Shown one piece after another: positions 46,919-55,647 of a stretch of 64,000 nucleotides of DNA. Both the position numbers and the translations under genes were made by a program. The stretch covers positions 372,001 to 436,000 of the forward strand of contig NZ_MTBC01000001.1 in the NCBI RefSeq assembly GCF_002072105.2. The letters run 5' to 3'. The notes below the pieces were generated by a model. It did not search any database and was not told where the DNA came from. It saw nothing but the letters and a program-made list of their open reading frames with translations. Each line of letters opens with the position of its first letter. Position 1 is the first letter of the stretch. Source of the stretch: Croceivirga radicis (lineage in GTDB: Bacteria > Bacteroidota > Bacteroidia > Flavobacteriales > Flavobacteriaceae).

Positions 46919-46938
46919 GGATATCTTTTGGTGTAAAA

Positions 46939-48279
46939 TTAAGGGTTTTGCAATAGTGGTTTAAATTTCTTTCTAAATTGAAAAACCAAAGCTCCTCCTC
47001 TAATAGCCATCCAAACTACAAAAGCAATCCAGATAGCATAAAACCCACCTCCTAGAAATTTACCAATGTACAGTGTAGGGAAAAAACCTAAAAAGGTGGC
47101 CGCAAGTAATACATTTCTAAGGTATTTCATTTGTCCCATTCCCTTAAAAATTCCATCATAAATAAAAGCGATGGCATTCATTGGTAAACCTAAAATCACA
47201 ATAAAAAAGATGCTGTAAAAAGCTGCTAGCACGGGTTGGTCGTTAGAAAATAATCTTCCTAAAGGTTTGTAGAAAATAAAGCCCAAGCACATAAGTGCAA
47301 TACTTATTATCCAGCCATTTAGAAATACTTTTTTGGCTAACTTCCATAGCCCTTTATAATCTTTGGCACCTAATAATTTGCCGGCCATACTATTACCTGC
47401 AGCTGCGTAACCATCTATAAAAAAGGCAGAAAACATCCAAAGGTTAATAGCTATGGTATGTGCTCCAATGTAATTATTACCCAATAAAGTAGCTTCTCTA
47501 ACGGCAACAATTAATGCTGCATTTAGAGCCAAGGTGCGTATAAATAAATTTAAACTCATCCCAATTAAGTTTTTGATTTCTCTATTAAAAGGGAATCGAA
47601 GGTTTAAGGAGATATTGGTTTTTAGGCGAAACACGATTAAAACAGCAATAGCCATAACTGCTTGAGAAATTAAACTGGCATATGCCGCACCCTCTAAATA
47701 TAGAGCTGGTATAAGACCTTCAACTCCATAAACAAGTGCAAAATCTAAAACAACATTTAGAGCGGCACCTGTAATGGCAATTACCATTGGATAAAACGTA
47801 TTTTGTAAACCTCTAAAAATACCAAACAGGGCAAAGGTAAAGAGGGTAAGAGGTAGACCCCAAACCCTAATGCTGAAATAGGATACACAGTATTCTAAAA
47901 TTAGACCGGACGCTTCAAATAGACCAAAAATATCTTCTGCAAAAAACAGGCTTATCAATACTAGCAAAATACTCAGCGAAATATTCAAAAAGATGGCTTG
48001 CGCGGGCATATCGGCAATTTTATTAAGCTTATTTGCGCCCAAATACTGAGAAATCAAAGCTGAAATGGCACTTCTAGTTTGGCCTAATACCCAAACCAGC
48101 ATTGATAAGAAGGAGCCCACAATACCGGCGGCGGCCAAAGATGCCACGCCATTTACGGGTATATTGCCCACAATTGCCGTATCTGTAATAGACAATAGTG
48201 GTTCCGCTATGCCGGCTATAGTTGCTGGTATAGCTAATTTATTGATTGTTTTAAATGAAACGATAGTCTTGTTGTGCAC
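46939..48279 (-). CDS. MATE family efflux transporter
   Basis: 446 residues with about twelve membrane helices in two halves. The family features are KLAIPATIAGIAEPLLSITD at the start and SQYLGANKLNKIADM after helix 2. It exports drugs or metabolites with Na+ or H+. The start is GTG at 48279, two bases after the stop of the GNAT gene, so they are coupled. Confidence 0.93.
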   Translation of the reverse strand: MHNKTIVSFKTINKLAIPATIAGIAEPLLSITDTAIVGNIPVNGVASLAAAGIVGSFLSMLVWVLGQTRSAISALISQYLGANKLNKIADMPAQAIFLNISLSILLVLISLFFAEDIFGLFEASGLILEYCVSYFSIRVWGLPLTLFTFALFGIFRGLQNTFYPMVIAITGAALNVVLDFALVYGVEGLIPALYLEGAAYASLISQAVMAIAVLIVFRLKTNISLNLRFPFNREIKNLIGMSLNLFIRTLALNAALIVAVREATLLGNNYIGAHTIAINLWMFSAFFIDGYAAAGNSMAGKLLGAKDYKGLWKLAKKVFLNGWIISIALMCLGFIFYKPLGRLFSNDQPVLAAFYSIFFIVILGLPMNAIAFIYDGIFKGMGQMKYLRNVLLAATFLGFFPTLYIGKFLGGGFYAIWIAFVVWMAIRGGALVFQFRKKFKPLLQNP

Positions 48280-48281
48280 GT

Positions 48282-48782
48282 TTACAAAACTAATTCATAA
48301 CAGTAGAACGGAAAATTGCTTTGTTTTGGAAAATAGATATCACCTAATTTTTGATAACCTCTAGCTTCATAAAATCTTTGATTTCTTTGGTTTTTAGAAA
48401 AGGTGTCTAGACGAACTGAATTATAATTCTTTTGTTGGGCTATATTTTCTGCAAAATCCATAAGTTTTTTGGCATACCCCTTTTTTTGATAATTAGGATG
48501 TACGCTTAATCTATGAATATAAATATTGTTTTTGTTGGGTGTTAACCACTTAATGGGAACGTATTCTTGGTCCATTAATGTAGAAACTACAATGGTTCCA
48601 ATTATTTTATCTTCTTCCGTAAGAACGAATAGTTCTCCCCTTGCTATATCATTTAAAAAAGCTGTTGCATTAGGATATTCATCGTTCCATTGATAAATGC
48701 CATTGGCTATCATGTGGTTAGCGCAGGCACGGCAATTTTCCATGATTTTAGGCACGTCGTTCTTGGTTGCAGATCGTATCAT
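48282..48782 (-). CDS. GNAT family N-acetyltransferase
   Basis: 166 residues. The acetyl-CoA loop is LSVHPNYQKKGYAKKLMDFA, and the substrate region NSVRLDTFSKNQRNQRFYEA is typical. The substrate is unknown. It is the first gene of a likely long operon, followed by MATE, enoyl-CoA hydratase, DUF4199, a small peptide, DUF3592 and lpxH. Confidence 0.9.
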   Translation of the reverse strand: MIRSATKNDVPKIMENCRACANHMIANGIYQWNDEYPNATAFLNDIARGELFVLTEEDKIIGTIVVSTLMDQEYVPIKWLTPNKNNIYIHRLSVHPNYQKKGYAKKLMDFAENIAQQKNYNSVRLDTFSKNQRNQRFYEARGYQKLGDIYFPKQSNFPFYCYELVL

Positions 48783-48830
48783 GTTCAGATTTAATGTGTA
48801 AATTTAAACTATATTAAAATCAACCTAATT

Positions 48831-49628
48831 ATGAAAAATATCTTGGTCCCAATGGGCACGTCCCCAAATGCAGTAAAAACCTTAGAATACGCAGTAGGCT
48901 TTGCTGCAGATATGGGTGCCAAAGTATTTGTTATGGATGTATTTACCGTGGCTACCGTTGCTGGGAGTTTGTCTAATGTTACAGAAAAGGTTGCATCTAC
49001 AGGTAGAGAGCAAATAAAGGAATATATTAACCAAATAGATACCAAAGGTGTGTCTGTTAGTATTGCATCTTACAACGGGGATATAATTGATGGCCTTAAC
49101 CAAATAAACAAAGAATTGGGGATAGACTTATTAATACTTGCCCCTAAAAGCAATGATGTAAATGAAGAGTATTATCTAGGAAATACTACTGGTAGAATTA
49201 TTAAGCAAACCAATATCCCTGCATTGATTGTACCCAAAGAATACAAGTATATACCTGTTAAAAGTGTTTTAGTTGCCTTTAAATCTGGTGTGTTAAAACG
49301 TAGTAGAATATTACACCCCCTATTAGAGGTTGTAAACAATTTTAAGGCAAGTGTAAATCTGTTAATGGTTAAAACACCTGGTTATACAGATGACGACTTA
49401 CAGATAAACACGGCTCTTTTAGATTTAAGCAAGAATCTAACAATAACAGAAAACCAAACTACTTACCATGGGGTGCTAGAACATTTTCAAGAAAAAAAAC
49501 CAGATTTGTTATGTGTCTTTAGGCGCAAACGTGGGTTTTTTAAAAAGCTTTGGGAAAAAAGTACCATTTTAAAGTCGGAATTTTATGCCCCTGTACCTGT
49601 TTTGGTACTTAGTGTTAAAAAGTATTAA
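48831..49628 (+). CDS. Universal stress protein, two-domain
   Basis: 265 residues. The first UspA domain (1-140) has NILVPMGTSPNAVKTLEYAV and the nucleotide motif GNTTGRIIKQTNIPALIVPK. The second half (about 145-265) has KSVLVAFKSGVLKRSRI but no complete G-2x-G motif, so it is a degenerate copy. Such proteins bind ATP and help survival in stress. It stands alone. Confidence 0.9.
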   Translation: MKNILVPMGTSPNAVKTLEYAVGFAADMGAKVFVMDVFTVATVAGSLSNVTEKVASTGREQIKEYINQIDTKGVSVSIASYNGDIIDGLNQINKELGIDLLILAPKSNDVNEEYYLGNTTGRIIKQTNIPALIVPKEYKYIPVKSVLVAFKSGVLKRSRILHPLLEVVNNFKASVNLLMVKTPGYTDDDLQINTALLDLSKNLTITENQTTYHGVLEHFQEKKPDLLCVFRRKRGFFKKLWEKSTILKSEFYAPVPVLVLSVKKY

Positions 49629-49642
49629 ACGCAAAAACTATT

Positions 49643-49672
49643 TTGATACTTATTTAAAATGTAGTTCCTTTG
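49643..49672 (+). promoter_or_regulatory. tRNA-Ala promoter
   Basis: TTG at 49643-49645, exactly 19 bp, then TTCCTTTG at 49665-49672, one base off TAnnTTTG. It ends 11 bp before the tRNA. Confidence 0.6.
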
Positions 49673-49683
49673 CGAACTGCAAT

Positions 49684-49757
49684 GGGGGATTAGCTCAGTT
49701 GGCTAGAGCGCTTGCCTGGCAGGCAAGAGGCCACCGGTTCGAATCCGGTATTCTCCA
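49684..49757 (+). tRNA. tRNA-Ala (GGC)
   Basis: A complete cloverleaf: acceptor GGGGGAT/ATTCTCC with two G-U pairs, D-arm GCTC/GAGC, anticodon stem CTTGC/GCAAG with loop CTGGCAG (anticodon GGC), T-arm ACCGG/CCGGT. The next bases are CGG, so CCA is not encoded, unlike the tRNA at 19675. Confidence 0.93.
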
Positions 49758-49772
49758 CGGAACCATAAAATG

Positions 49773-49802
49773 AAAAAAGCCACATGTATTTGTGGCTTTT
49801 TT
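49773..49802. terminator. Terminator between tRNA-Ala and the response regulator
   Basis: A 12-bp perfect stem (49773-49784 with 49791-49802), 6-nt loop and A/T runs on both sides. It can end both the tRNA and the convergent regulator transcript. Confidence 0.85.
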
Positions 49803-49810
49803 TTGCTTTT

Positions 49811-50209
49811 TTATAGATTGTTCAAAATCTCGTTGAGGTCTTCTTCTGTTATAGGTTTTACAAAATAATTGCTAACCACATTTAGTTCTTTAGCTCTTTG
49901 GTGGTCTCTAGCATCTATAGAGGAGCTTACAACATACACTCTTACGGTTTCTCTATTATGATTGGGTATTTTTACAAAATCTTCTAAAAACTCCCAGCCA
50001 TCCATGATAGGCATATTTAAATCTAGAAAAATAACCTGAGGTAGCTGTTCTTTGTTTTTTAATCGTTCTAGAAGGCCGTCTATAGCTTCTTGTCCATTTT
50101 TGAACACCAATAATTCATCACTAAACCCAATTTTTTTAAGTAAGATTTTCATCCCAAAAATGAAAATTGGGTCGTCATCGACCACGCAGGAAACCGCTAA
50201 TTTGCTCAT
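49811..50209 (-). CDS. Single-domain response regulator
   Basis: 132 residues, one receiver domain and no output domain. The phospho-acceptor is Asp63 in VIFLDLNMPIMDGWEF. The acidic pocket is DDDP near residue 11 and the conserved Lys is in SNYFVKPITEED. It acts by contact with other proteins, perhaps as a phospho-relay. It starts one base into the stop of the partner kinase (TAATG), so the pair is translationally coupled. Confidence 0.94.
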   Translation of the reverse strand: MSKLAVSCVVDDDPIFIFGMKILLKKIGFSDELLVFKNGQEAIDGLLERLKNKEQLPQVIFLDLNMPIMDGWEFLEDFVKIPNHNRETVRVYVVSSSIDARDHQRAKELNVVSNYFVKPITEEDLNEILNNL

Positions 50210-52029
50210 TATTTGTTGTTGTAAAATGTTAAATGAAACGTAGACCCAACCCCTTCTTTGCTTTCTACGCTTATCTCTCCATTCATTGATTCCATTTGGT
50301 TTTTAGAGATAAATAGTCCAATACCTCTTGCTTCTGAATGGTCGTGGAACGTTTTATACATCCCAAATAACTTCTTTCTATGCTTTTTTAAATTAATTCC
50401 AATGCCGTTGTCCTTGATACTTAAAATTTTACCATCCTTATTTGTTGTAAATTCTATGTTCAATTTTAAATCGCGCTCAGGGTGCTTGTATCTAATGGAG
50501 TTGGATATTAAATTTAATAGTATGCTGTCTAAATACGCTGCAACCGCAGGAACCTTTGTATTATCTGTTAAATTATGTGTTAACTTGGTATTGGCGTCTT
50601 TAACGCTAACATCTATACTCTCTAAAACATTCTCTAGAATAGGTTTTACGGCAATGTTTTTGAGCTTTTCTGTGGCATTTGTTTTTACTTCTACAACCTC
50701 GTTTAGGTGTACAATGGTCTCGTTAAGGTTTTTAGCTGCTGTTTTTAATAACTGAAGGGATTCTGAATTGGCACCAGAATCTTTTAGATCATCATCTAAA
50801 AAATTAGATAACATGGCAATATTACTAGCATGCGATCGTAGGTTATGAGAAACTATATGTGCAAAATTCAATAAGCCTTCATTCTGGCTTGTGGTTACCT
50901 TTAATAGCTGTTTTAAACGGGCTTCATTTTCTTTGCTTTCCGTAATATCCCAATTAGAGCCAATCATTTTTGTAGGCTCACCTTTTCCGCCATATACAAT
51001 AGTTCCTTGTGCTTTTAAATGTCTTACTCTATTGTACTTTGCTATAATTCTGTACTCTGTATTAAAGGGTTTAATACCCTGTTTAGCAAGTTGTAAATCT
51101 TTAATAATACGTTCTTTGTCCTCAGGATGTAACGTGTTTTCCCATGTAGTGTAATGGGGAACAAAGCTTTTTGGATTAATGCCAAAAAGGGAATACATGT
51201 TTTTGTCCCAAATTATTTTTCCCGTATCAAATTCGTATTCCCAAATTCCAATTCTACCAGAAGAAGTGGCGGTTTGCAATCGGTTAGAGGTGCGTTCCAT
51301 GGCAATCTCAGAACGTTTTTCCTTGTCTATATCTTGAAAAGTTCCAAAAAGCCGTACGCATTCCCCATTTACAAAATCGGTCTCTCCCTTGGCTCTTACC
51401 CATTTTTCATTGCCTTTGGCCGTTACAATAATTAGTTCTTCATTGTAAGATATTCCATATTTTATGGCATTGTCTACCAATTGTTGAATGCGCTGCCTGT
51501 GCTCCCCTTCTTTATAGAATTTTAAACCTTCTTTTAGTTGTGGTGCATAATGGTTTGGTACCTCATGAATTAATTTGGTAACGTCTGTCCAAAAGAGCTC
51601 ACTGGTTTTGATGTTTAATTGCCACCCTCCAACCAGCGCAACCTCTTCAACACGTGTAAAGAAATCTTCCATTTGTTTTAACTTGGAAACTTCTTCTAAA
51701 TAAACAAGAAGGTTAATAGTCTTGTCTTCCTTTATTCTGGGGGTAATACGCCATTTTAACCATTGTATATCGTTGCGATAGTTCACATATTGCACTGCAG
51801 GGTTTTCATCACCGCACTTGTAAACAAAACAATCGTTTATAGCTGTAAAGAATAAAGAAGGTAAAAATGGAATGGCTTCTGCTATGTGCTTTCCTGTTAA
51901 TTCCGTCTTTTTAGGCAAAAACTCGTGCACCAGGTGCTCGGAGTAAGACTCAATTTCAAACCGATCGTTTAATATAAGGGCAGAAATAGGTAGGTCCTTG
52001 AATAAGGTATTTTGGGTTTTTACTTGCAA
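50209..52029 (-). CDS. PAS-domain sensor histidine kinase
   Basis: 606 residues. A diverged N-terminal PAS-like domain (about 10-115) and two further PAS domains (about 120-240 and 245-370) are followed by a HisKA-like helix with His near 395 in FAHIVSHNLRSHASNIAML, and a HATPase domain (NLISNSIRYKH, DNGIGINL, ARGIGLFISKNQ). Asn follows the acceptor His, in place of the Glu/Asp usual in HisKA. No membrane segment is present. The start is TTG at 52029; no ATG occurs until residue ~116. A TAATTTTG element lies 20 bp upstream. Its cognate regulator is next. Confidence 0.9.
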   Translation of the reverse strand: MQVKTQNTLFKDLPISALILNDRFEIESYSEHLVHEFLPKKTELTGKHIAEAIPFLPSLFFTAINDCFVYKCGDENPAVQYVNYRNDIQWLKWRITPRIKEDKTINLLVYLEEVSKLKQMEDFFTRVEEVALVGGWQLNIKTSELFWTDVTKLIHEVPNHYAPQLKEGLKFYKEGEHRQRIQQLVDNAIKYGISYNEELIIVTAKGNEKWVRAKGETDFVNGECVRLFGTFQDIDKEKRSEIAMERTSNRLQTATSSGRIGIWEYEFDTGKIIWDKNMYSLFGINPKSFVPHYTTWENTLHPEDKERIIKDLQLAKQGIKPFNTEYRIIAKYNRVRHLKAQGTIVYGGKGEPTKMIGSNWDITESKENEARLKQLLKVTTSQNEGLLNFAHIVSHNLRSHASNIAMLSNFLDDDLKDSGANSESLQLLKTAAKNLNETIVHLNEVVEVKTNATEKLKNIAVKPILENVLESIDVSVKDANTKLTHNLTDNTKVPAVAAYLDSILLNLISNSIRYKHPERDLKLNIEFTTNKDGKILSIKDNGIGINLKKHRKKLFGMYKTFHDHSEARGIGLFISKNQMESMNGEISVESKEGVGSTFHLTFYNNK

Positions 52030-52048
52030 CTTTATGCGTAATTTCTTC

Positions 52049-52056
52049 CAAAATTA
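52049..52056 (-). promoter_or_regulatory. Probable promoter -7 of the kinase/regulator pair
   Basis: TAATTTTG on the minus strand fits TAnnTTTG and lies 20 bp before the TTG start. TTC stands at the -33 place, 19 bp away. Confidence 0.5.
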
Positions 52057-52136
52057 TAACTAAATATTAATACTGGAAGGTTTAGTTATTAATTAATTAT
52101 TTATCAATTTAATAAATCAAATTTTAAAATTGAGAT

Positions 52137-52844
52137 ATGTCGGTTAATAAAGTAGCATATATTACAGGAGGTAGTAAAGGAATAGGTTTAGGAATTGCGC
52201 AGATTTTGGTAAAGAATAATTACCGAGTAGCCATAAGTGGTAGACAAAAGGATACGGTTGAAAAAGCTGCAAAATCTTTGGGAGACAGTAGTGTGGCCCT
52301 AGCTTTGGTGTCTGATGTTACAAAGCTTGAAGACGAAAAAAATGCCGTAAAAAAGATATTGGAACATTTTGGCCAATTAGACATTGTACTAGCCAATGCG
52401 GGAGTGGGTATCTTTTCGCCAGTAGATCAGATGAAGGATGAAGATTGGCACACAATGATCAACACTAATTTAAATGGCGTTTTCCATACCTTAAAAGCTT
52501 CCGTGGATGCTTTAAAAAAATCTGAAGGGTATTATATAACCCTGGCAAGTTTGGCAGGAACCAATTTTTTTGCTCAAGGTGCTGGTTATAATGCCACTAA
52601 ATTTGGTGTTGTTGGGTTTACCCAGGCCGCTATGTTAGACCTTAGAAAGTATAACATAAAGGTTAGTACAATTATGCCTGGATCGGTAGCTACCCATTTT
52701 AATGGCAATACGCCATCAAAAGAAGATGCTTGGAAAATACAACCGGAGGATATTGGTAAATTAGTATTGGATTTGTTAACCATGCATCCACGTACGTTAC
52801 CCAGTAAAATTGAGGTAAGGCCTACAAGACCGGACTTAAAATAG
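52137..52844 (+). CDS. Short-chain dehydrogenase/reductase
   Basis: 235 residues. The cofactor motif is YITGGSKGIGLGIA and NAGV lies in LANAGVGIF. The catalytic Ser is in TLASLAG and Tyr151/Lys155 are in GYNATKFGVVG. The C-terminal HPRTLPSKIEVRPTRPDLK is typical of one Bacteroidota SDR group. The substrate is unknown. Its stop directly abuts the AddB-like gene's stop on the other strand. Confidence 0.93.
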   Translation: MSVNKVAYITGGSKGIGLGIAQILVKNNYRVAISGRQKDTVEKAAKSLGDSSVALALVSDVTKLEDEKNAVKKILEHFGQLDIVLANAGVGIFSPVDQMKDEDWHTMINTNLNGVFHTLKASVDALKKSEGYYITLASLAGTNFFAQGAGYNATKFGVVGFTQAAMLDLRKYNIKVSTIMPGSVATHFNGNTPSKEDAWKIQPEDIGKLVLDLLTMHPRTLPSKIEVRPTRPDLK

Positions 52845-55586
52845 CTAAGTTTCGTCCAAATCTATAAAAGGCACACTTGGGTCTAAAATAGTGCCAATTA
52901 AGATGTTTAATTGTTGCTCAAAAGAGGTTAATAGTTCCAAATCTATAATTGGGTTGTTTTTTTGAGCTCTAGGTGTGTCCTTTATCCCAAATAATATAGT
53001 ACCAAGGTTCAAATTTTTAATGGGTATAATACCCGCTTTAAATTGATCTACACCGTTTTGTTTATGATACATTAAAGCATAACAAAGTAATTGAAAAGCC
53101 TTAAGGCTAGTATCTGAGGTAGTAATGCTATCAAAGTCTGCCGTTTTTACCTCAGAAATAGCAACATTACCGGTTTTGTAATCCAAAATATGTATATCTC
53201 CGTTTACGGATTCTATCCTATCAATTTTACCGCGTAGAAAAACAGGAAAGTCTTTAAAATGAGCTAAGGCCAATCTTAGGTCCAGTTCTAAACCAAGTAC
53301 AACTATTTTATTGTTTTTAATTCGGTTTATATCAAATTCAATTTGTTTGTGAACGTATTGCTCTACTACACGCAGTGCAATTAAATTCTGCCCATTTTTT
53401 AAATCGGTTTCGGTGTAAAATTTTAGAAATTGCTTTTTCACAACCTCTTTAACTTTAGAATTCAGGGTATTAAGTAATTCCTTGGTTAATACGGTATTTA
53501 CCAAGGGCAAATACAATTCCTCTAAACTATCATGAATTATAGTGCCAAACGTGTTATGTGCAATTTGTTCTTCAACTTGTTCTACATCTCTAATACGTAA
53601 AACAGATTGTAAATAGAAGTTATATGGGTTCTTAATATAATTAGATAAAGAAGAAGGAGAAAAACCACTTGCGGCAATTTCTTTTAGGCGGTCTACCAAA
53701 AGCTCGGTTTTTTCTACAGCTCGTTTTTCTTTCTTAAACGATGAAATTTTGGGTGTGGCCAGTATTTCTTTTAGTTCTAATTTTAAAGAATCATCGGTTA
53801 AAAGTTGTGATATAAACCGGCTTTTTTCATTGCCTAACAAAACATCTGGTTCGGTATTGTATGTAATGTAAGCGTTTTTACAGCGTTGTAGCAAACGGTA
53901 AAAATGATAGGCGTAAACCGCATCTTTCTCCTTATAAGTGGGCAAACCAAATTCTTTTTTAATTTCAAACGGGATGAAAGAGTTATTGCTTTTTCCTGCT
54001 GGTAAAATACCTTCATTTACAGAAACCAAAATCACCGTTTCAAAATCTAGATTTCTACTTTCCAACATTCCCATTATCTGCAACCCGTCCGTAGGGCTGC
54101 CTTTAAAATCTATTTGTTCACTATCTATAAGTTCCAGATACAGGCTTTCTAATGTGTTTAAATCTTTTATGTATGATTTTCTAGTTTGAAGCAGATTTAA
54201 TTGGTTTATAACTTGTATAAAACGCTTAAGACTTTGAAGTTCATAAGTATTTTCTTTAGAGATGTAGACTTGCCTAAGCTTTTCCAATACTTCTAGTAAG
54301 TTCTTAACAAAACGTTCTGGGTTATCGTTGTTAGAATTTAATAAAAGATGTACAAGACTTTCTTCGTCAAACTGTTCTGCTATCTGCTCAACGGGCAGGA
54401 ATAATATATTTTGTTCTTTAATATATTGAAGTAGCGAACTTAGTTTGGTTATCTCGTATGGTTTTAAAACTGTTTTAAAGTAGGTATTAGAGGTTAACTG
54501 CAAAATATCTTTATGATACCACCCTTTCTGGTTTTTGGTTTGATGGGTACGCAGAAATGTACAGATAAAAGCGTTTAAGGCTGTTTTGGCTAAAGGCAGT
54601 CCCATGGTGATATTGGTTTGCGGAACTTCTTTTGGTAATGCGTTTAAGACTGCGGGCAATAATGTTTCATCGCTAAGCACCAAAGCAACAGGTGATTGTT
54701 TTATTTCTGGATTTTTATAGATTTCTTTGAGCAAGTTACCTACGTATTTGGCCTGTGCAATATTTTTAGGGGTACCCGTAATCGTTATTTTTTTAGACTC
54801 ACTGTTGTAAAGTTTACTGGGGGTTATTGGATTTTCTTGTAAAAATTTCCAGGTCTGTTGATGGGAGCGAATAAAATAGCCGGCTTCATGTTGTTTGTCT
54901 TCGTAAAAATGAGCGTCTATATCCCAATAGATTTTTGCGCTACCAGAATCTAGTAAGCATTTTACAATTTCTGACTCTGCTGTGTTCAAAGCGTTGAATC
55001 CGATAAAAAAATAATGCTCTACTCCTTTTGTTCTTTTAAAGGCTTCTATTTTTTGGTGAGCGGTTCTATATATAAGTCCTTGGTAGCCAGTTTGTACGCT
55101 TAGCAAGGTCTTTTGATATTTTGGATACAGTTCCGTAAGGCGGTTAATGAATTTTAAATTGCCCTTGATTAAATCTGTTGGTTCTTGGTTGGGGTTCCAC
55201 TGTTGTATTCTGGTAACGGCGGTAATGTAATTAAATAGTTCTTCTGCATTTCCCAGGTGTCTATCAATTTCATTAAAATCACCCAGTAGGGTAGTTCCCC
55301 AGGTAAGAAAATCAGCTAGGGTTTCTTTGGGTTCTATTTCTAAATAACATTCATAAAGTTTAAGAAGAAGGTCAAAGTTGGTCGTTTCTTTTAGTTCAGA
55401 AACTTCTAGAATAAACTCTTCAATACTTATGATTTTTGGACTTATTATTGGCTTTTTAAGTTGTTGTGCCAAATGTTTTTTAAGATAAAGCCCAGCTCTT
55501 CTACTAGGTAGAATAAAGTAAGATTGTCCTAAATTAGGAGATTCTGCTACTATTTTTAGAACTGTTTCTTGTAGAAAGGAAATCAT
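52845..55586 (-). CDS. AddB-like helicase-nuclease subunit (PD-(D/E)XK nuclease family)
   Basis: 913 residues. The N-terminal region has YFILPSRRAGLYLKKHL in the place of a helicase motif I and lacks a functional Walker A, as in AddB. A long helicase-like middle is followed by a C-terminal RecB-type nuclease (about 650-905): His in FGTIIHDSLEELY, Asp in RGKIDRIE, Asp-Tyr-Lys in HILDYKTGNVA and Gln in KAFQLLCYALMY. The Cys ligands of the AddB iron-sulphur cluster are not seen: FSPSSLSNYIKNPYNFYL has Asn where Cys is usual. With the AddA-like protein at 58319-61402 it should process DNA ends for recombination, though the two genes are not adjacent here. Confidence 0.85.
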   Translation of the reverse strand: MISFLQETVLKIVAESPNLGQSYFILPSRRAGLYLKKHLAQQLKKPIISPKIISIEEFILEVSELKETTNFDLLLKLYECYLEIEPKETLADFLTWGTTLLGDFNEIDRHLGNAEELFNYITAVTRIQQWNPNQEPTDLIKGNLKFINRLTELYPKYQKTLLSVQTGYQGLIYRTAHQKIEAFKRTKGVEHYFFIGFNALNTAESEIVKCLLDSGSAKIYWDIDAHFYEDKQHEAGYFIRSHQQTWKFLQENPITPSKLYNSESKKITITGTPKNIAQAKYVGNLLKEIYKNPEIKQSPVALVLSDETLLPAVLNALPKEVPQTNITMGLPLAKTALNAFICTFLRTHQTKNQKGWYHKDILQLTSNTYFKTVLKPYEITKLSSLLQYIKEQNILFLPVEQIAEQFDEESLVHLLLNSNNDNPERFVKNLLEVLEKLRQVYISKENTYELQSLKRFIQVINQLNLLQTRKSYIKDLNTLESLYLELIDSEQIDFKGSPTDGLQIMGMLESRNLDFETVILVSVNEGILPAGKSNNSFIPFEIKKEFGLPTYKEKDAVYAYHFYRLLQRCKNAYITYNTEPDVLLGNEKSRFISQLLTDDSLKLELKEILATPKISSFKKEKRAVEKTELLVDRLKEIAASGFSPSSLSNYIKNPYNFYLQSVLRIRDVEQVEEQIAHNTFGTIIHDSLEELYLPLVNTVLTKELLNTLNSKVKEVVKKQFLKFYTETDLKNGQNLIALRVVEQYVHKQIEFDINRIKNNKIVVLGLELDLRLALAHFKDFPVFLRGKIDRIESVNGDIHILDYKTGNVAISEVKTADFDSITTSDTSLKAFQLLCYALMYHKQNGVDQFKAGIIPIKNLNLGTILFGIKDTPRAQKNNPIIDLELLTSFEQQLNILIGTILDPSVPFIDLDET

Positions 55587-55594
55587 GTCTAAAA

Positions 55595-55625
55595 ATAAAA
55601 AAGCCCCGGCAAATGCCGAGGCTTT
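55595..55625 (-). terminator. ompA terminator
   Basis: On the minus strand an 11-pair stem (55625-55615 with 55610-55600, one U-G pair), 4-nt loop and U-rich tail. It lies 23 bp after the OmpA stop and just before the AddB-like start. Confidence 0.85.
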
Positions 55626-55647
55626 AATTTAGTTTAATTGCTTAAAC

